The notes under the pieces were generated by a model that saw only the letters and a program-made list of their open reading frames with translations, had not been told where the DNA came from and made no database searches. A program made the translations under genes and the position numbers. 64,000 bases of DNA from Streptomyces sp. NBC_00341 (GTDB lineage: Bacteria > Actinomycetota > Actinomycetes > Streptomycetales > Streptomycetaceae): positions 1,922,001 to 1,986,000 of the forward strand of contig NZ_CP108002.1 of NCBI RefSeq assembly GCF_041435055.1. The letters run 5' to 3'. Position 1 is the first letter of the stretch. Every line of letters starts with the position of its first letter. Below are positions 37,462 to 46,292 of this stretch, one piece after another.

Positions 37462-38154
37462 ATGACTGAACACGTGCATGACCTGGACGCACTGCGGGAA
37501 GCGACCGCCCGGCTGCTCAGCGCCACGGCGAAATTGGACGACTCCGAGCTCGCCCGGCCGTCGCGGCTGCCCGGCTGGAGCCGGGGCCATGTCGTCGCGC
37601 ACCTTTCACGTAACGCCGACGCGCTGGTAAATGTTCTCCAGGGTCGGCCGATGTACGCAGACAGCGAAACCCGCGACCTCGAAATCGAGCGCGACGCCCC
37701 CCGGCCGCAGGCCGAACAGCTGGCCGACCTGGCGGAGAGCGCGGCCCGTTTCGTGGCGGCGGCCGCCGCCCCGGCCGACTGGTCACGCACGGTCGCGATG
37801 CGCAACGGTGTGACGGACTCGGCCTCCCGGATCCCCTTCCGCCGCCGCAACGAGGTCGAGCTGCACCACGTCGACCTGGGGGTCGGGTACGAGCTGGAGG
37901 ATCTGCCGGACGAGTTCACCGCCCGGGTGATCGGCTTCCTGGCCGAGCGGTTCACCGGTCACCCGGAGGTCGTGTCCACGAGCGTGGCCGACGACACGGG
38001 CCGCACCTGGACGACGGGGGGCGGGAAGGAAGGCGGCCCGGTAGCGGTCCGCGGGACGGCGCCCGAGCTGCTCGGCTGGCTCAGCGGGCGCCGCGACGGG
38101 TCCGCGCTGACCGTCGAGGGCGGGCACTCCCTGCCCGCACTGCCCCCGCTATAG
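37462..38154 (+). CDS. Maleylpyruvate isomerase/DinB-like family protein (mycothiol-dependent type)
   Basis: A 230-residue protein with the N-terminal DinB four-helix bundle: the three metal-binding histidines are seen in [13 protein letters not shown] near residue 45-50 and VELHHVDLG near residue 135, followed by the C-terminal MDMPI-type domain ([13 protein letters not shown]). Family members are mycothiol-dependent maleylpyruvate isomerases or thiol S-transferases. ATG 37462 is preceded by a promoter at leaderless spacing. It is divergent from uvrA and 10 bp upstream of an MBL hydrolase on the same strand. Confidence 0.88.
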   Translation: MTEHVHDLDALREATARLLSATAKLDDSELARPSRLPGWSRGHVVAHLSRNADALVNVLQGRPMYADSETRDLEIERDAPRPQAEQLADLAESAARFVAAAAAPADWSRTVAMRNGVTDSASRIPFRRRNEVELHHVDLGVGYELEDLPDEFTARVIGFLAERFTGHPEVVSTSVADDTGRTWTTGGGKEGGPVAVRGTAPELLGWLSGRRDGSALTVEGGHSLPALPPL

Positions 38155-38157
38155 GCT
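38152..38157 (+). promoter_or_regulatory. -10 box (TAGGCT) at leaderless spacing before the MBL gene
   Basis: TAGGCT overlaps the stop codon of the upstream gene and lies exactly 7 nt before the ATG at 38165. No clear -35 is seen. Confidence 0.4.
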
Positions 38158-38164
38158 GAGACGC

Positions 38165-38821
38165 ATGACGTACAGCGGAGTGGTCAAGGTCGGCGGGCGG
38201 GCGGACGTACACGAGCTGACGGACCTGATGATCTCCAAGGTCGCCGTCGGCCCGATGAACAACAACGCCTATCTGCTGCGCTGCCGGGCCACCGGCGAGC
38301 AGCTCCTGATCGACGCGGCGAACGAGGCCGGGACCCTGCTGCGGCTGATCGGTGACGACTCGATCGCCTCGGTCGTCACGACCCACCGGCACGGCGACCA
38401 CTGGCAGGCGCTGGGCGAGGTCGTGGCGGCCACCGGCGCCCGTACGTACGCCGGGCGCTACGACGCCGAGGGGATCGAGGTCCCCACCGATGTGCTCGTC
38501 GAGGACGACGACACGATCCGGGTCGGCCAGGTCGCCCTGACCGCCCGCCACCTGACCGGGCACACACCGGGGTCGATCGCGCTCCTCTACGACGACCCGC
38601 ACGGCGCCCCGCACCTGTTCACCGGGGACTGCCTCTTCCCGGGCGGGGTCGGCAACACCTTCGGGGACGCCGAGGCGTTCGTGAGCCTGCTGGACGATGT
38701 GGAGACCAAGCTCTTCGCCCCGCTGCCGGACGAGACCTGGGTCTACCCGGGCCACGGCGACGACACCACCCTGGGCGACGAGCGCCCGCGACTGCCCGAG
38801 TGGCGGGCCCGAGGCTGGTGA
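38165..38821 (+). CDS. MBL-fold metallo-hydrolase (glyoxalase II-like)
   Basis: A 218-residue metallo-beta-lactamase-fold hydrolase with the zinc motif THRHGDHW near residue 77, the later GHTPGSIAL, Asp in FTGDCLFPGG near residue 155 and YPGHGDDT near residue 200, the usual five-ligand set. This compact arrangement is that of hydroxyacylglutathione/mycothiol thioester hydrolases. Its position after a mycothiol-dependent isomerase-like gene suggests a related thiol detoxification, but the substrate is unknown. Confidence 0.9.
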   Translation: MTYSGVVKVGGRADVHELTDLMISKVAVGPMNNNAYLLRCRATGEQLLIDAANEAGTLLRLIGDDSIASVVTTHRHGDHWQALGEVVAATGARTYAGRYDAEGIEVPTDVLVEDDDTIRVGQVALTARHLTGHTPGSIALLYDDPHGAPHLFTGDCLFPGGVGNTFGDAEAFVSLLDDVETKLFAPLPDETWVYPGHGDDTTLGDERPRLPEWRARGW

Positions 38822-38823
38822 AA

Positions 38824-38865
38824 CGGCCCCGGTGCCCCCCGTACAGCGGGAGGGCACCGGGGCCG
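38824..38865. terminator. Bidirectional terminator between MBL and terC genes
   Basis: Perfect 14-bp arms (38824-38837 and 38852-38865) lie immediately after the MBL stop and 30 bp before the TerC stop (convergent). Confidence 0.85.
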
Positions 38866-38896
38866 CGCCGCGGGCGTCACCGCCTCGCGGGCCCGG

Positions 38897-39910
38897 TCAG
38901 GCGTCGATTCCGGCGCCCTTGTCCGCACCGTCGTCCGCACCGTCCTCGGCCTTCGCGCTCTCCGCGGCGGCCTGCTTCCTGGTGGCCAGGAGGCTGGTGA
39001 TCGTGGTGATCACCAGCACGCCGCAGATGACGCCGAGCGAGACCGGGATCGAGATCTCCGGAACGTGCACCCCGGACTCGTGCAGGGCGTGCAGCACCAG
39101 CTTGACGCCGATGAAGCCGAGGATCACCGAGAGCCCGTAGCTGAGGTGGACCAGCTTCTTCAGCAGACCGCCGATCAGGAAGTACAGCTGCCGCAGGCCC
39201 ATCAGGGCGAAGGCGTTGGCGGTGAAGACGATGTACGGGTCCTGGGTCAGCCCGAAGATCGCCGGGATCGAGTCCAGCGCGAACAGCACATCGGTGGTGC
39301 CGATGGCGAGCATGACGACCATCAGGGGCGTCAGGACGCGCTTGCCGTTGTTCCGGATGAAGAGCTTCGTGCCGTGATACCTGTCGGCGACACCGAAGCG
39401 GCGCTCGATCGTCTTCAGGAGGCGGTTCTCCTCGAACTCCTCTTCCTCCTCGTCGGCCCGCGCCTCCTGGATGAGCTTCCAGGCGGTGAAGATCAGGAAC
39501 GCGCCGAAGATGTAGAAGACCCACGAGAAGTTGGCGATGACCGCGGCGCCCGCGGCGATGAAGATCGCCCGCAGCACCAGCGCTATCAGCACACCGAAGA
39601 GCAGCACCCGCTGCTGGAGGTGCGAGGGCACCGAGAACTTCGCCATGATCAGCACGAAGACGAAGAGATTGTCGACGCTCAGCGACTTCTCGGTGATGAA
39701 ACCGGCGAAGAACTCGCCGGAGGCCTGGGTCTCACCGAAGACGAGCAGTCCGAGCCCGAAGAGGGCGGCCAGGGCGATCCAGACGACCGTCCAGATTCCG
39801 GCTTCCTTGGTCGACACGTCATGGGGCTTGCGCCCGATGAAGAAGTCGACGGCGATGAGGGCGCTGAGACCAAGGATGGTCAGCGCCCAGAGGGTCCATG
39901 AAACGTCCAC
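38897..39910 (-). CDS. terC: TerC family integral membrane protein
   Basis: This 337-residue protein has about nine membrane helices with the conserved acidic residues in LSALIAVDFFIG, KSLSVDNLFVFVLIM and FALDSIPAIFGL, as in TerC/Alx proteins that export Mn2+ or support metal loading of secreted enzymes. A charged cytoplasmic stretch (ADEEEEEFEENRLL) divides the halves, and the C-terminus is an Asp/Ala-rich tail. It sits next to two TerD-domain genes, as in the ter stress modules. No mntP-type riboswitch was recognised in the 259-bp leader, which instead holds a purine tract and a palindrome. Confidence 0.92.
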   Translation of the reverse strand: MDVSWTLWALTILGLSALIAVDFFIGRKPHDVSTKEAGIWTVVWIALAALFGLGLLVFGETQASGEFFAGFITEKSLSVDNLFVFVLIMAKFSVPSHLQQRVLLFGVLIALVLRAIFIAAGAAVIANFSWVFYIFGAFLIFTAWKLIQEARADEEEEEFEENRLLKTIERRFGVADRYHGTKLFIRNNGKRVLTPLMVVMLAIGTTDVLFALDSIPAIFGLTQDPYIVFTANAFALMGLRQLYFLIGGLLKKLVHLSYGLSVILGFIGVKLVLHALHESGVHVPEISIPVSLGVICGVLVITTITSLLATRKQAAAESAKAEDGADDGADKGAGIDA

Positions 39911-40048
39911 TGCGCCTCCGGCAGTTCGCTACGGCTACTGATCAGCGTCGTCGCTGCCGGAGGTCTCTTCCACCTGGGCGCGCGGGCTGCGCGCCTGGCC
40001 GGCGCCCCGGGACCGGTCACAGTCCGTACTGACGGGAACGCCGCGATC

Positions 40049-40060
40049 GGGAGTACTCCC
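40049..40060. promoter_or_regulatory. 12-bp palindrome upstream of terC
   Basis: GGGAGTACTCCC is a perfect palindrome about 140 bp upstream of the terC start. The binding protein is unknown. Confidence 0.4.
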
Positions 40061-40084
40061 CTCCGCCCAAAGAACAGTACAGGA

Positions 40085-40130
40085 ATTACCAAGGAAAGGT
40101 AAAGAGAAAGCTAAAGGGGAACCAAAGGCC
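40085..40130 (+). other. Purine-rich tract between terC and the TerD-fusion gene
   Basis: Nearly uninterrupted A/G on the plus strand (AAGGAAAGG, AAAGAGAAAG, AAAGGGGAA) for about 45 nt, with unusually high A content for this genome. It lies between the end of the TerD-fusion gene and the terC promoter. Confidence 0.55.
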
Positions 40131-40169
40131 CAGGTCAGGGGGGTAGTGAGTGGGCGGCGGCGGAGCAGG

Positions 40170-42158
40170 TCAGCGGGGTCCGCCGCGGCGGGCGGCCGCC
40201 ACCCGGTCGAGCACCAGCTCAAGCACGCGGCTGCCCGGAGGCGTCGCCAGCGGCTCGTACGTCCAGGCGTGGCCGACCCAGGGGTCGGCCAGATGGTCGT
40301 CGGCAACCGGAGTGATCCGGAGCAGCGACCGCCACAGCGGATCGAGTACCGGCCCGAACGCGGAGGCGTCCTCCCGGTCCGCGACCATCAGCAGGTGCAC
40401 GCCGACGGACGGCCCCTCGTCGGCGAGGTAGCGCAGCTGGTTGACGGCCCGGTCGTCGAAGCCGTGCGGGAAGTCGTTGACGATCAGCAGCTGCTCGGCC
40501 GGGTCCAGGTCGGGCGGCAGTGAGTCCGCGGCGCCGGCCCGGATCGCCATCTGCACCAGGTCCACCCGCCGGGTGAGCTGGGCGAGGACCGAGGACACTC
40601 CCCCGGCACCGGACGCGGGCGGACCCGCGAGCACCCCGGAGCGGACCAGCGGGGCGAGCGCGGCCGAGGCGGATCCGGCCGGGTCGATGACGTGGACCGA
40701 GAACTCGCCCGCCGGGTAGACGGCGAGCAGCCGGGCGGCGTGCAGCACCGCGCTCTCCATGGCCAGCCGGTGCAACTGGTCGCTGTCCGTCAGGGCGGCG
40801 GCCTCCGAGGCCGTGCGCCCGCTGTCGATCCAGATCCCGCGCTCCAGCGGCAGCCGTACGAGCAGCGGGATGCGCAGGGCGGCGCTCTCCGGCAGGTGCA
40901 GGTCACCGATGCGCAGCGCCATCGGGATCTCCATCGGCACCCGGTAGGCGTGCCAGACGGGGTTGTCCCAGCCCGCGTAAGGGGCGGGCAGCGCGGGTTC
41001 CACCACGGCGGACTCCGCGGCCAGCTGGGCGAGGTCGCGGTCCAGCGCCTCGCGGGCCCGGCCGGTCAGCTCGTCGCGTTTGGCGCGGGCCTGCTCACGG
41101 GCGAGGTCGCCCGCACCGCCGATCCGGCTGCGCGGGTCGGACAGGGTCCGCTCCAGCTCCTGGTCCATCCGGGACTCCGCGAAGTCGACCGCGCTGCGGT
41201 AGGCGGCGGTGGCCCTGGCCAGGTCCTCGAACATCCCCCAGATCTGGTTGTAGAGGCGCTCGTCCATGGACCAGCCGGTCGCGTCCCCGGCGACGGGCTG
41301 CGCCGGCTGTCCGGGCCCGGCGGGCGGCGCGGCGGGCGGGGGCGGCGGAGGCGCGGCGGACTGGCGGCGCGGGTGCGCGTAGTCGATGGGGCCGGACGGG
41401 ACGGCGGCCGGTGGCTCGGGTTGCCGGGCGGCCGGCGGCCCGACGGTGGGCTGCCCGGCTCGGGGGTGTCCCCCTGCTGGGGGCTGTCCGGCTGGGGGCT
41501 GTCCGGCCGGAGGCTGTCCGCCGCCCTGGGCGGGTGCCGGTCGCGCCGGGTGCCGGACCCGGTCGCCCTCCGGGGTGCGGGGCGGCGGCGGTGACACCGA
41601 GCGGGCCAGGCCGCGGGCGACGGCCTCCTGGATCGAACCGGCCAGTTCGACGGCCCGGTCCACGCCCTGGTCGGCGAGCATCGCGGCGAGACCGCCCGCA
41701 TAGCCCTGGCCGACCGCGCGGACCTTCCAGGCGCCGTGCCTGCGGTAGAGCTCCAGGGCGGCGACCGCGGACTCACTGTCCAGGCCGGTCAGGGTGAAGG
41801 TGGCGATCTCGGTGCCTTCGAGTCCGGTGACGGCGACGAAGGGCGCGGCCACGGCTCCGAACCGGGCCGGACCGCCCGCCTCCAGCGGCAGGGCGAGCAG
41901 CACGGTGACCCGGTGCACGCCTTCGGGCAGGGCGTCGAGGTCGACGGCTAGCCGGTGCTCCGCCGCCGCCTGCCTGGAGACCTCGAGCCCCGGCAGCTGC
42001 GGTGAGCCGGGGTGGGCTATCCGCTCCACGCCGTGCACGGTGCCGTGCTCGTCCCCGAGCGTGGCTCCGGCGACGACCGGCGCGCCTGCCGAAATCCGGA
42101 TCTCCAGACGGGTCTGGGGCAAGGTGTGGTTCTGCCCCCGGACCAGCTCGGCCGTCAT
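40170..42158 (-). CDS. TerD domain protein fused to a degenerate FtsK-like region
   Basis: The 662-residue protein begins with a TerD (calcium-binding stress protein) domain of about 190 residues (GLDSESAVAALELYRRHGAWKVRAVGQGYAGGL), followed by a 100-residue Pro/Gly/Gln linker with GQPPA repeats, then a helical part and a region like FtsK/HerA ATPases (PLLVRLPLERGIWIDSG, LLIVNDFPHGFDDRAVNQLR as Walker-B-like). A Walker A loop is not visible where it would be expected, so ATP hydrolysis is doubtful. It lies between terC and terD on the same strand; all three probably serve one envelope or metal stress response. GTG/ATG start at 42158 fits the TerD domain. Confidence 0.82.
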   Translation of the reverse strand: MTAELVRGQNHTLPQTRLEIRISAGAPVVAGATLGDEHGTVHGVERIAHPGSPQLPGLEVSRQAAAEHRLAVDLDALPEGVHRVTVLLALPLEAGGPARFGAVAAPFVAVTGLEGTEIATFTLTGLDSESAVAALELYRRHGAWKVRAVGQGYAGGLAAMLADQGVDRAVELAGSIQEAVARGLARSVSPPPPRTPEGDRVRHPARPAPAQGGGQPPAGQPPAGQPPAGGHPRAGQPTVGPPAARQPEPPAAVPSGPIDYAHPRRQSAAPPPPPPAAPPAGPGQPAQPVAGDATGWSMDERLYNQIWGMFEDLARATAAYRSAVDFAESRMDQELERTLSDPRSRIGGAGDLAREQARAKRDELTGRAREALDRDLAQLAAESAVVEPALPAPYAGWDNPVWHAYRVPMEIPMALRIGDLHLPESAALRIPLLVRLPLERGIWIDSGRTASEAAALTDSDQLHRLAMESAVLHAARLLAVYPAGEFSVHVIDPAGSASAALAPLVRSGVLAGPPASGAGGVSSVLAQLTRRVDLVQMAIRAGAADSLPPDLDPAEQLLIVNDFPHGFDDRAVNQLRYLADEGPSVGVHLLMVADREDASAFGPVLDPLWRSLLRITPVADDHLADPWVGHAWTYEPLATPPGSRVLELVLDRVAAARRGGPR
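41455..41545 (+). repeat. 15-bp repeats encoding the proline-rich linker
   Basis: Units of CTGTCCGGCTGGGGG type, repeated about four times, encode PAGQP pentapeptides on the minus strand in the TerD fusion. Confidence 0.7.
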
Positions 42159-42197
42159 TGCCCTGTCCCCTCGACGAGTCTGCTGCCGCGCGGCGCC

Positions 42198-42246
42198 GTG
42201 CCGCGGTGGTGATGCGGTGGTGGTGATGCGGTGGTGGTGATGCGGT
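42198..42246 (+). repeat. 14-bp tandem repeat GGTGGTGGTGATGC
   Basis: Two full units and a truncated first unit lie in the 157-bp gap between the two TerD genes. There are no spacers, so this is not a CRISPR. Confidence 0.7.
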
Positions 42247-42280
42247 GCAGCTCCCGGCGGCCGATGCCTCCGGGAGCTGC
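42247..42280. terminator. Terminator downstream of terD
   Basis: 11-bp perfect arms (42247-42257 and 42270-42280) lie 36 nt past the terD stop on the minus strand. Confidence 0.75.
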
Positions 42281-42315
42281 GCGTTACCGATACGGACCGG
42301 CTGGCCCGGCTCCGC

Positions 42316-42894
42316 CTACAGGTGCGGCAGGATCGCCGGCATGAGGTCCTGGAAGGTGCGGCCGTTGGCCGGGTTGCCGATGGCGGTCATCTGCCAGCCG
42401 TTGCCCGAGCGGTGCACCTTCGCCATGATCTGGGCGGTGTACTGCCCGCCGCCGTCCAGGGTGTAGCGGGCGAGCTCCTGGCCGTTGGTCTCGTCGACGA
42501 TGCGGCAGAAGGCGTTCTGCACCTCCTGGAACGTCTGTCCGGTGAAGGAGTTCACCGTGAAGACGATCTGGTCGATGTGGACCGGCACCCGCTGGAGGTC
42601 GACCAGGATCGCCTCGTCGTCGCCGCCGGAACCGGCGCCGCCGACCAGGTTGTCCCCGGTGTGCTTGACCGAGCCGTCGTCGCTGACGAGGTGCCGGAAG
42701 AAGACGACGTCGACCGGCTGCTTGTCGGCGAACAGGACCGCCGAGGCGTCCAGGTCGATCTCCCGGGTGCGCGAACCGAACAGGCCGCGGCGCGGCGCCG
42801 CCTGCCAGCCGAGCCCCATCCGTACCGCGGTCAGGGTCCCCCCGTCGCTCTTCTGCAGGCTGATGGCCTGGCCCTTGGTCATATTGACCGTCAC
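42316..42894 (-). CDS. terD: TerD family stress protein
   Basis: A 192-residue TerD/CABP-type protein. The conserved features are QAISLQKSDGG near the start, GLGWQA, IDLDASAVLF and FFRHLVSDDGSVKHTGDNLVGG, where the clustered Asp/Asn residues form the calcium sites, and FCRIVDETNGQELARYTL. Such proteins accompany TerC in tellurite/stress modules and are abundant in Streptomyces; calcium signalling in development has been proposed. GTG at 42894 is the furthest plausible start, with ATG four codons later as an alternative. Confidence 0.93.
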   Translation of the reverse strand: MTVNMTKGQAISLQKSDGGTLTAVRMGLGWQAAPRRGLFGSRTREIDLDASAVLFADKQPVDVVFFRHLVSDDGSVKHTGDNLVGGAGSGGDDEAILVDLQRVPVHIDQIVFTVNSFTGQTFQEVQNAFCRIVDETNGQELARYTLDGGGQYTAQIMAKVHRSGNGWQMTAIGNPANGRTFQDLMPAILPHL

Positions 42895-43008
42895 GCGCTG
42901 TCCCCTCTCCGCTTCCCCGCAAACCGTCCTTGCGCGGTTTCCAGCACCCTACGCATTCGCTCCACCAGCGCATCGGGTCCGGGCCGTTTTGTGTCGTTCC
43001 TGCAACAC

Positions 43009-43025
43009 ACCCCGCAGCGCGGGGT
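43009..43025. terminator. Short hairpin at the end of uvrB
   Basis: 7-bp GC-rich arms (43009-43015 and 43019-43025) with a 3-nt loop touch the uvrB stop codon. Confidence 0.5.
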
Positions 43026-45142
43026 CAGGCCAGGCCCGCCTCCCGCATCTGGCGCAACTCCTTCTTCAACTCCCCCACCTCGTCGCGCAGTCGGGCGGCC
43101 ACCTCGAACTGCAGGTCCGCGGCGGCCGCGCGCATCCGGTCGGTCATCTCCTCGATGATCCCGGCGAGCTCGGTGGCCGGGCGGTCGGTGACCACCGCCC
43201 CGTCCCCCTTGGTCTTCGCGGAACCGGCCTTGATGCCCAGCGTGGGCACGGGCGCCTTGGCACCCTTCGCCTGGCGGTAGCCGGTGCCGAGCAGCTGCTC
43301 GGTGTCGACCTCCTCGCGGGCGATGGACGCCACGATGTCGTTGATCTTCTTGCGCAGCGGCTGCGGGTCGACTCCCCGCTCGGTGTTGTAGGCGATCTGC
43401 TTCTCGCGGCGCCGGTTGGTCTCGTCGATCGCCTGCGCCATCGCCGGGGTGATCTTGTCCGCGTACATATGGACCTGCCCGGACACGTTACGAGCGGCAC
43501 GGCCGATGGTCTGGATCAGTGAAGTACCCGACCGCAGGAAGCCCTGTTTGTCGGCGTCGAGGATCGCCACGAGCGACACCTCGGGCAGGTCGAGGCCCTC
43601 ACGCAGGAGGTTGATGCCGACCAGGACGTCGTACTCGCCCGAGCGCAGTTCGCGCAGCAGCTCGATGCGGCGCAGGGTGTCGACGTCGCTGTGCAGGTAG
43701 CGGACCTGGATACCCAGCTCCAGGAAGTAGTCGGTGAGGTCCTCCGACATCTTCTTGGTGAGGGTGGTGACCAGGACCCGCTCGTCCTTCTCGGTGCGCT
43801 TGCGGATCTCGTGCACCAGGTCGTCGATCTGGCCCTCGGTGGGCTTGACGACGATCTCCGGGTCGACGAGACCGGTGGGCCGGATGATCTGCTCCACGAA
43901 GCCGTCGCCCCGGGAGAGCTCGTACTTGCCGGGGGTGGCGGAGAGGTAGACCGTCTGGTTGATCCGTCCGAGGAACTCCTCCCACTTCAGCGGGCGGTTG
44001 TCCAGCGCGGACGGCAGCCGGAAGCCGTGGTCGACGAGGGTCCGCTTGCGGGAGGCGTCGCCCTCGTACATCGCGCCGATCTGCGGCACGGTGACGTGCG
44101 ATTCGTCGAGGACGAGCAGGAAGTCCTCGGGGAAGTAGTCCAGGAGGGTGTTGGGCGCGCTGCCGGGGGTGCGGCCGTCGAAGTGCATCGAGTAGTTCTC
44201 GACACCCGAACAGGTGCCGATCTGGCGGAGCATCTCGATGTCGTACGTGGTGCGCATCCGCAGCCGCTGGGCCTCCAGCATCTTGCCCTGCTTCTCCAGC
44301 TCGGCAAGCCGCTGCTCCAGCTCCTGTTCGATGCCGCCGACGGCCTTCTCCAGGCGCTCAGGACCCGCCACGTAGTGGCTGGCGGGGAAGACGTGGAGGG
44401 ACTCGTCCTCGCTGATGACCTCGCCGGTGAGCGGGTGGAGGGTGGAGAGCGCCTCGATCTCGTCACCGAACATCTCGATGCGGACGGCGAGCTCCTCGTA
44501 GACCGGGAAGATCTCGATGGTGTCGCCCCGCACCCGGAAACTGCCCCGGGTGAACGCCAGGTCGTTGCGGCTGTACTGGATCTCGACGAAGCGGCGCAGC
44601 AGCTGGTCGCGGTCGATCTCGTCGCCCACCTTGAGCTGGACCATGCGGTCCACGTACTCCTGCGGTGTGCCGAGGCCGTAGATGCAGGAGACGGAGGCGA
44701 CCACGACGACGTCACGCCGGGTGAGCAGGGAGTTCGTCGCGGAGTGGCGCAGCCGCTCGACCTCCTCGTTGATCGAGGAGTCCTTCTCGATGTAGGTGTC
44801 CGACTGCGGGACGTACGCCTCGGGCTGGTAGTAGTCGTAGTACGAGACGAAGTACTCGACGGCGTTGTTGGGCAGGAGCTCGCGGAACTCGTTGGCGAGC
44901 TGGGCGGCGAGGGTCTTGTTCGGCGCCATCACCAGGGTGGGGCGCTGCAGCTTCTCGATCATCCAGGCGGTGGTCGCCGACTTTCCGGTGCCGGTCGCGC
45001 CGAGCAGCACGACATCCTTCTCACCTGCCCTGACACGCCGCTCCAGCTCGGCGATGGCCGTCGGCTGGTCGCCGCTGGGCTGGTAGGGACTGACGACCTC
45101 GAAAGGCGCCACCGAACGTTCGATCTTCGAAACGGGCCGCAT
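43025..45142 (-). CDS. uvrB: Excinuclease ABC subunit B
   Basis: UvrB is the helicase-like subunit that verifies damage and recruits UvrC. The 705-residue protein has Walker [16 protein letters not shown] near residue 46, the beta-hairpin [21 protein letters not shown] near residue 100, DEAD-type LVLDESHV near residue 338, helicase motif [11 protein letters not shown] near residue 540, and a C-terminal UVR motif ([26 protein letters not shown]). ATG at 45142 has no Shine-Dalgarno sequence; it is preceded by an exact RecA-independent damage promoter, giving a mRNA that starts at or near the ATG. Confidence 0.98.
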   Translation of the reverse strand: MRPVSKIERSVAPFEVVSPYQPSGDQPTAIAELERRVRAGEKDVVLLGATGTGKSATTAWMIEKLQRPTLVMAPNKTLAAQLANEFRELLPNNAVEYFVSYYDYYQPEAYVPQSDTYIEKDSSINEEVERLRHSATNSLLTRRDVVVVASVSCIYGLGTPQEYVDRMVQLKVGDEIDRDQLLRRFVEIQYSRNDLAFTRGSFRVRGDTIEIFPVYEELAVRIEMFGDEIEALSTLHPLTGEVISEDESLHVFPASHYVAGPERLEKAVGGIEQELEQRLAELEKQGKMLEAQRLRMRTTYDIEMLRQIGTCSGVENYSMHFDGRTPGSAPNTLLDYFPEDFLLVLDESHVTVPQIGAMYEGDASRKRTLVDHGFRLPSALDNRPLKWEEFLGRINQTVYLSATPGKYELSRGDGFVEQIIRPTGLVDPEIVVKPTEGQIDDLVHEIRKRTEKDERVLVTTLTKKMSEDLTDYFLELGIQVRYLHSDVDTLRRIELLRELRSGEYDVLVGINLLREGLDLPEVSLVAILDADKQGFLRSGTSLIQTIGRAARNVSGQVHMYADKITPAMAQAIDETNRRREKQIAYNTERGVDPQPLRKKINDIVASIAREEVDTEQLLGTGYRQAKGAKAPVPTLGIKAGSAKTKGDGAVVTDRPATELAGIIEEMTDRMRAAAADLQFEVAARLRDEVGELKKELRQMREAGLA

Positions 45143-45171
45143 GCAACCACCGTACGACCCCCCACTGACAA
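45143..45171 (-). promoter_or_regulatory. RecA-independent DNA-damage promoter (RecA-NDp, PafBC type) of uvrB
   Basis: On the minus strand TTGTCAGTG (45163-45171), 8 nt, TACGGT (45149-45154), 6 nt, ATG. This is a full match to tTGTCRgtg-N8-TAnnnT, the promoter class known in actinobacteria to respond to DNA damage through the WYL-domain activator PafBC. Confidence 0.85.
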
Positions 45172-45180
45172 CGGGGCGGG

Positions 45181-46056
45181 TCAGCGGTCGTGGTGCTCCA
45201 CGGGGTTGCGCCGCTGCGAGTGGAAGGAAGCCGGGTCGGCGTGCGTGCCGAACCGGGGAACCTGGCGCTGGGCGGGGATGCCGAGGGCCCGTCCGGCAGC
45301 GGCGTCCTCCCAGTCCGGGGTGCCCATGACCACCAGTGGGTCGAACATCACGACGACCCCGGCGACCAGCAGGAAGCAGGCCGGGCCGATCAGCATGGGC
45401 ACGAGGAGGCCGGTCGGGGTGTCACCCCCGGTGGTGCCGGTGGAGGCGGCCGCGTGCAGGTGGACCCGGAGCGCCGCCATGCCCGTGTAGTGCATTCCGC
45501 TGACCGCGACGCCCATGACGACGGCGGCGCCGAGGCTGGGCAGGAAGCCGTGGATCGAGACGGCGGCCCAGAGCGCGGCGGTCGAGGCCGACACGGCGAT
45601 GACCACCGAGAGCGTCACGGTGATCGTGTCGTACTCGAACTGCCCATCAAGTCGCATCCCGGCCATGCCGAGGTAATGCATGGTGGCCACGCCGAGTCCG
45701 GTGATCGTGCCGCCCGTCACCAGCGCCATCGGGGTGGCGCCCCGGTACCCGACCAGGAAGATCCCGACACCGACCACGACGATCGCGACGGCGAGGCTGG
45801 CGAAGGTGATCGCCTTGTCGTAGCCGATCGGCGCCTCCTCGACGGAGAAACCCATCATCGCTATGAAGTGCATCGTCCAGATCCCGGAGCCTATGGAAGT
45901 CGCGCCGAGAGCCAGCCAGCCGGCCTTGAAGGAACGTTCCGTGCGCAGAGACCGGGTGGTGCAGCGCAGGCCGAGTGCCGCGCCGAGGCAGGCCATGAGG
46001 AACGCCGCGACGGGGGTCACCGCCCCATAACTGAAACCGTCGATTGTGCCCTGCAT
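45181..46056 (-). CDS. MHYT-domain integral membrane sensor
   Basis: The 291-residue protein has seven membrane helices and the MHYT motif repeated three times: [11 protein letters not shown] near residue 60, [11 protein letters not shown] near residue 130 and [11 protein letters not shown] near residue 193. MHYT domains are thought to bind copper and sense oxygen, CO or NO. Here no GGDEF, EAL or kinase domain is attached; only a 60-residue cytoplasmic tail rich in His and Arg follows, so any output must go through a partner. ATG 46056 is preceded by GAAGGA at good spacing; the frame extends two codons further to GTG 46062. Confidence 0.9.
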   Translation of the reverse strand: MQGTIDGFSYGAVTPVAAFLMACLGAALGLRCTTRSLRTERSFKAGWLALGATSIGSGIWTMHFIAMMGFSVEEAPIGYDKAITFASLAVAIVVVGVGIFLVGYRGATPMALVTGGTITGLGVATMHYLGMAGMRLDGQFEYDTITVTLSVVIAVSASTAALWAAVSIHGFLPSLGAAVVMGVAVSGMHYTGMAALRVHLHAAASTGTTGGDTPTGLLVPMLIGPACFLLVAGVVVMFDPLVVMGTPDWEDAAAGRALGIPAQRQVPRFGTHADPASFHSQRRNPVEHHDR

Positions 46057-46292
46057 ACACACGTCCTTCGCAGAAGCCCGGGTGCGGACGACCCTAGGGC
46101 CTGTCCTGAGGCGCGAGGCCCGGCAAACAAACAGAAGAACTGCACTTTATCGACAGGGGCACCGGTCCATGACGCGGTCCCCGGCGGCCGTTCACATGGT
46201 GGCCACCCTTCGCCTCTCCCCCGTTCGGCGGCGGCTGCGACGCTCAGGCCGTCCGCAACTCCGACGCTCCGCACCCCACGCAAGGAGTCCAC

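Noticed and set aside
42198..42246. Short tandem repeat considered as a CRISPR or tRNA-like structure.
   Set aside because: The 14-bp units are contiguous with no spacers, and only about three copies exist.
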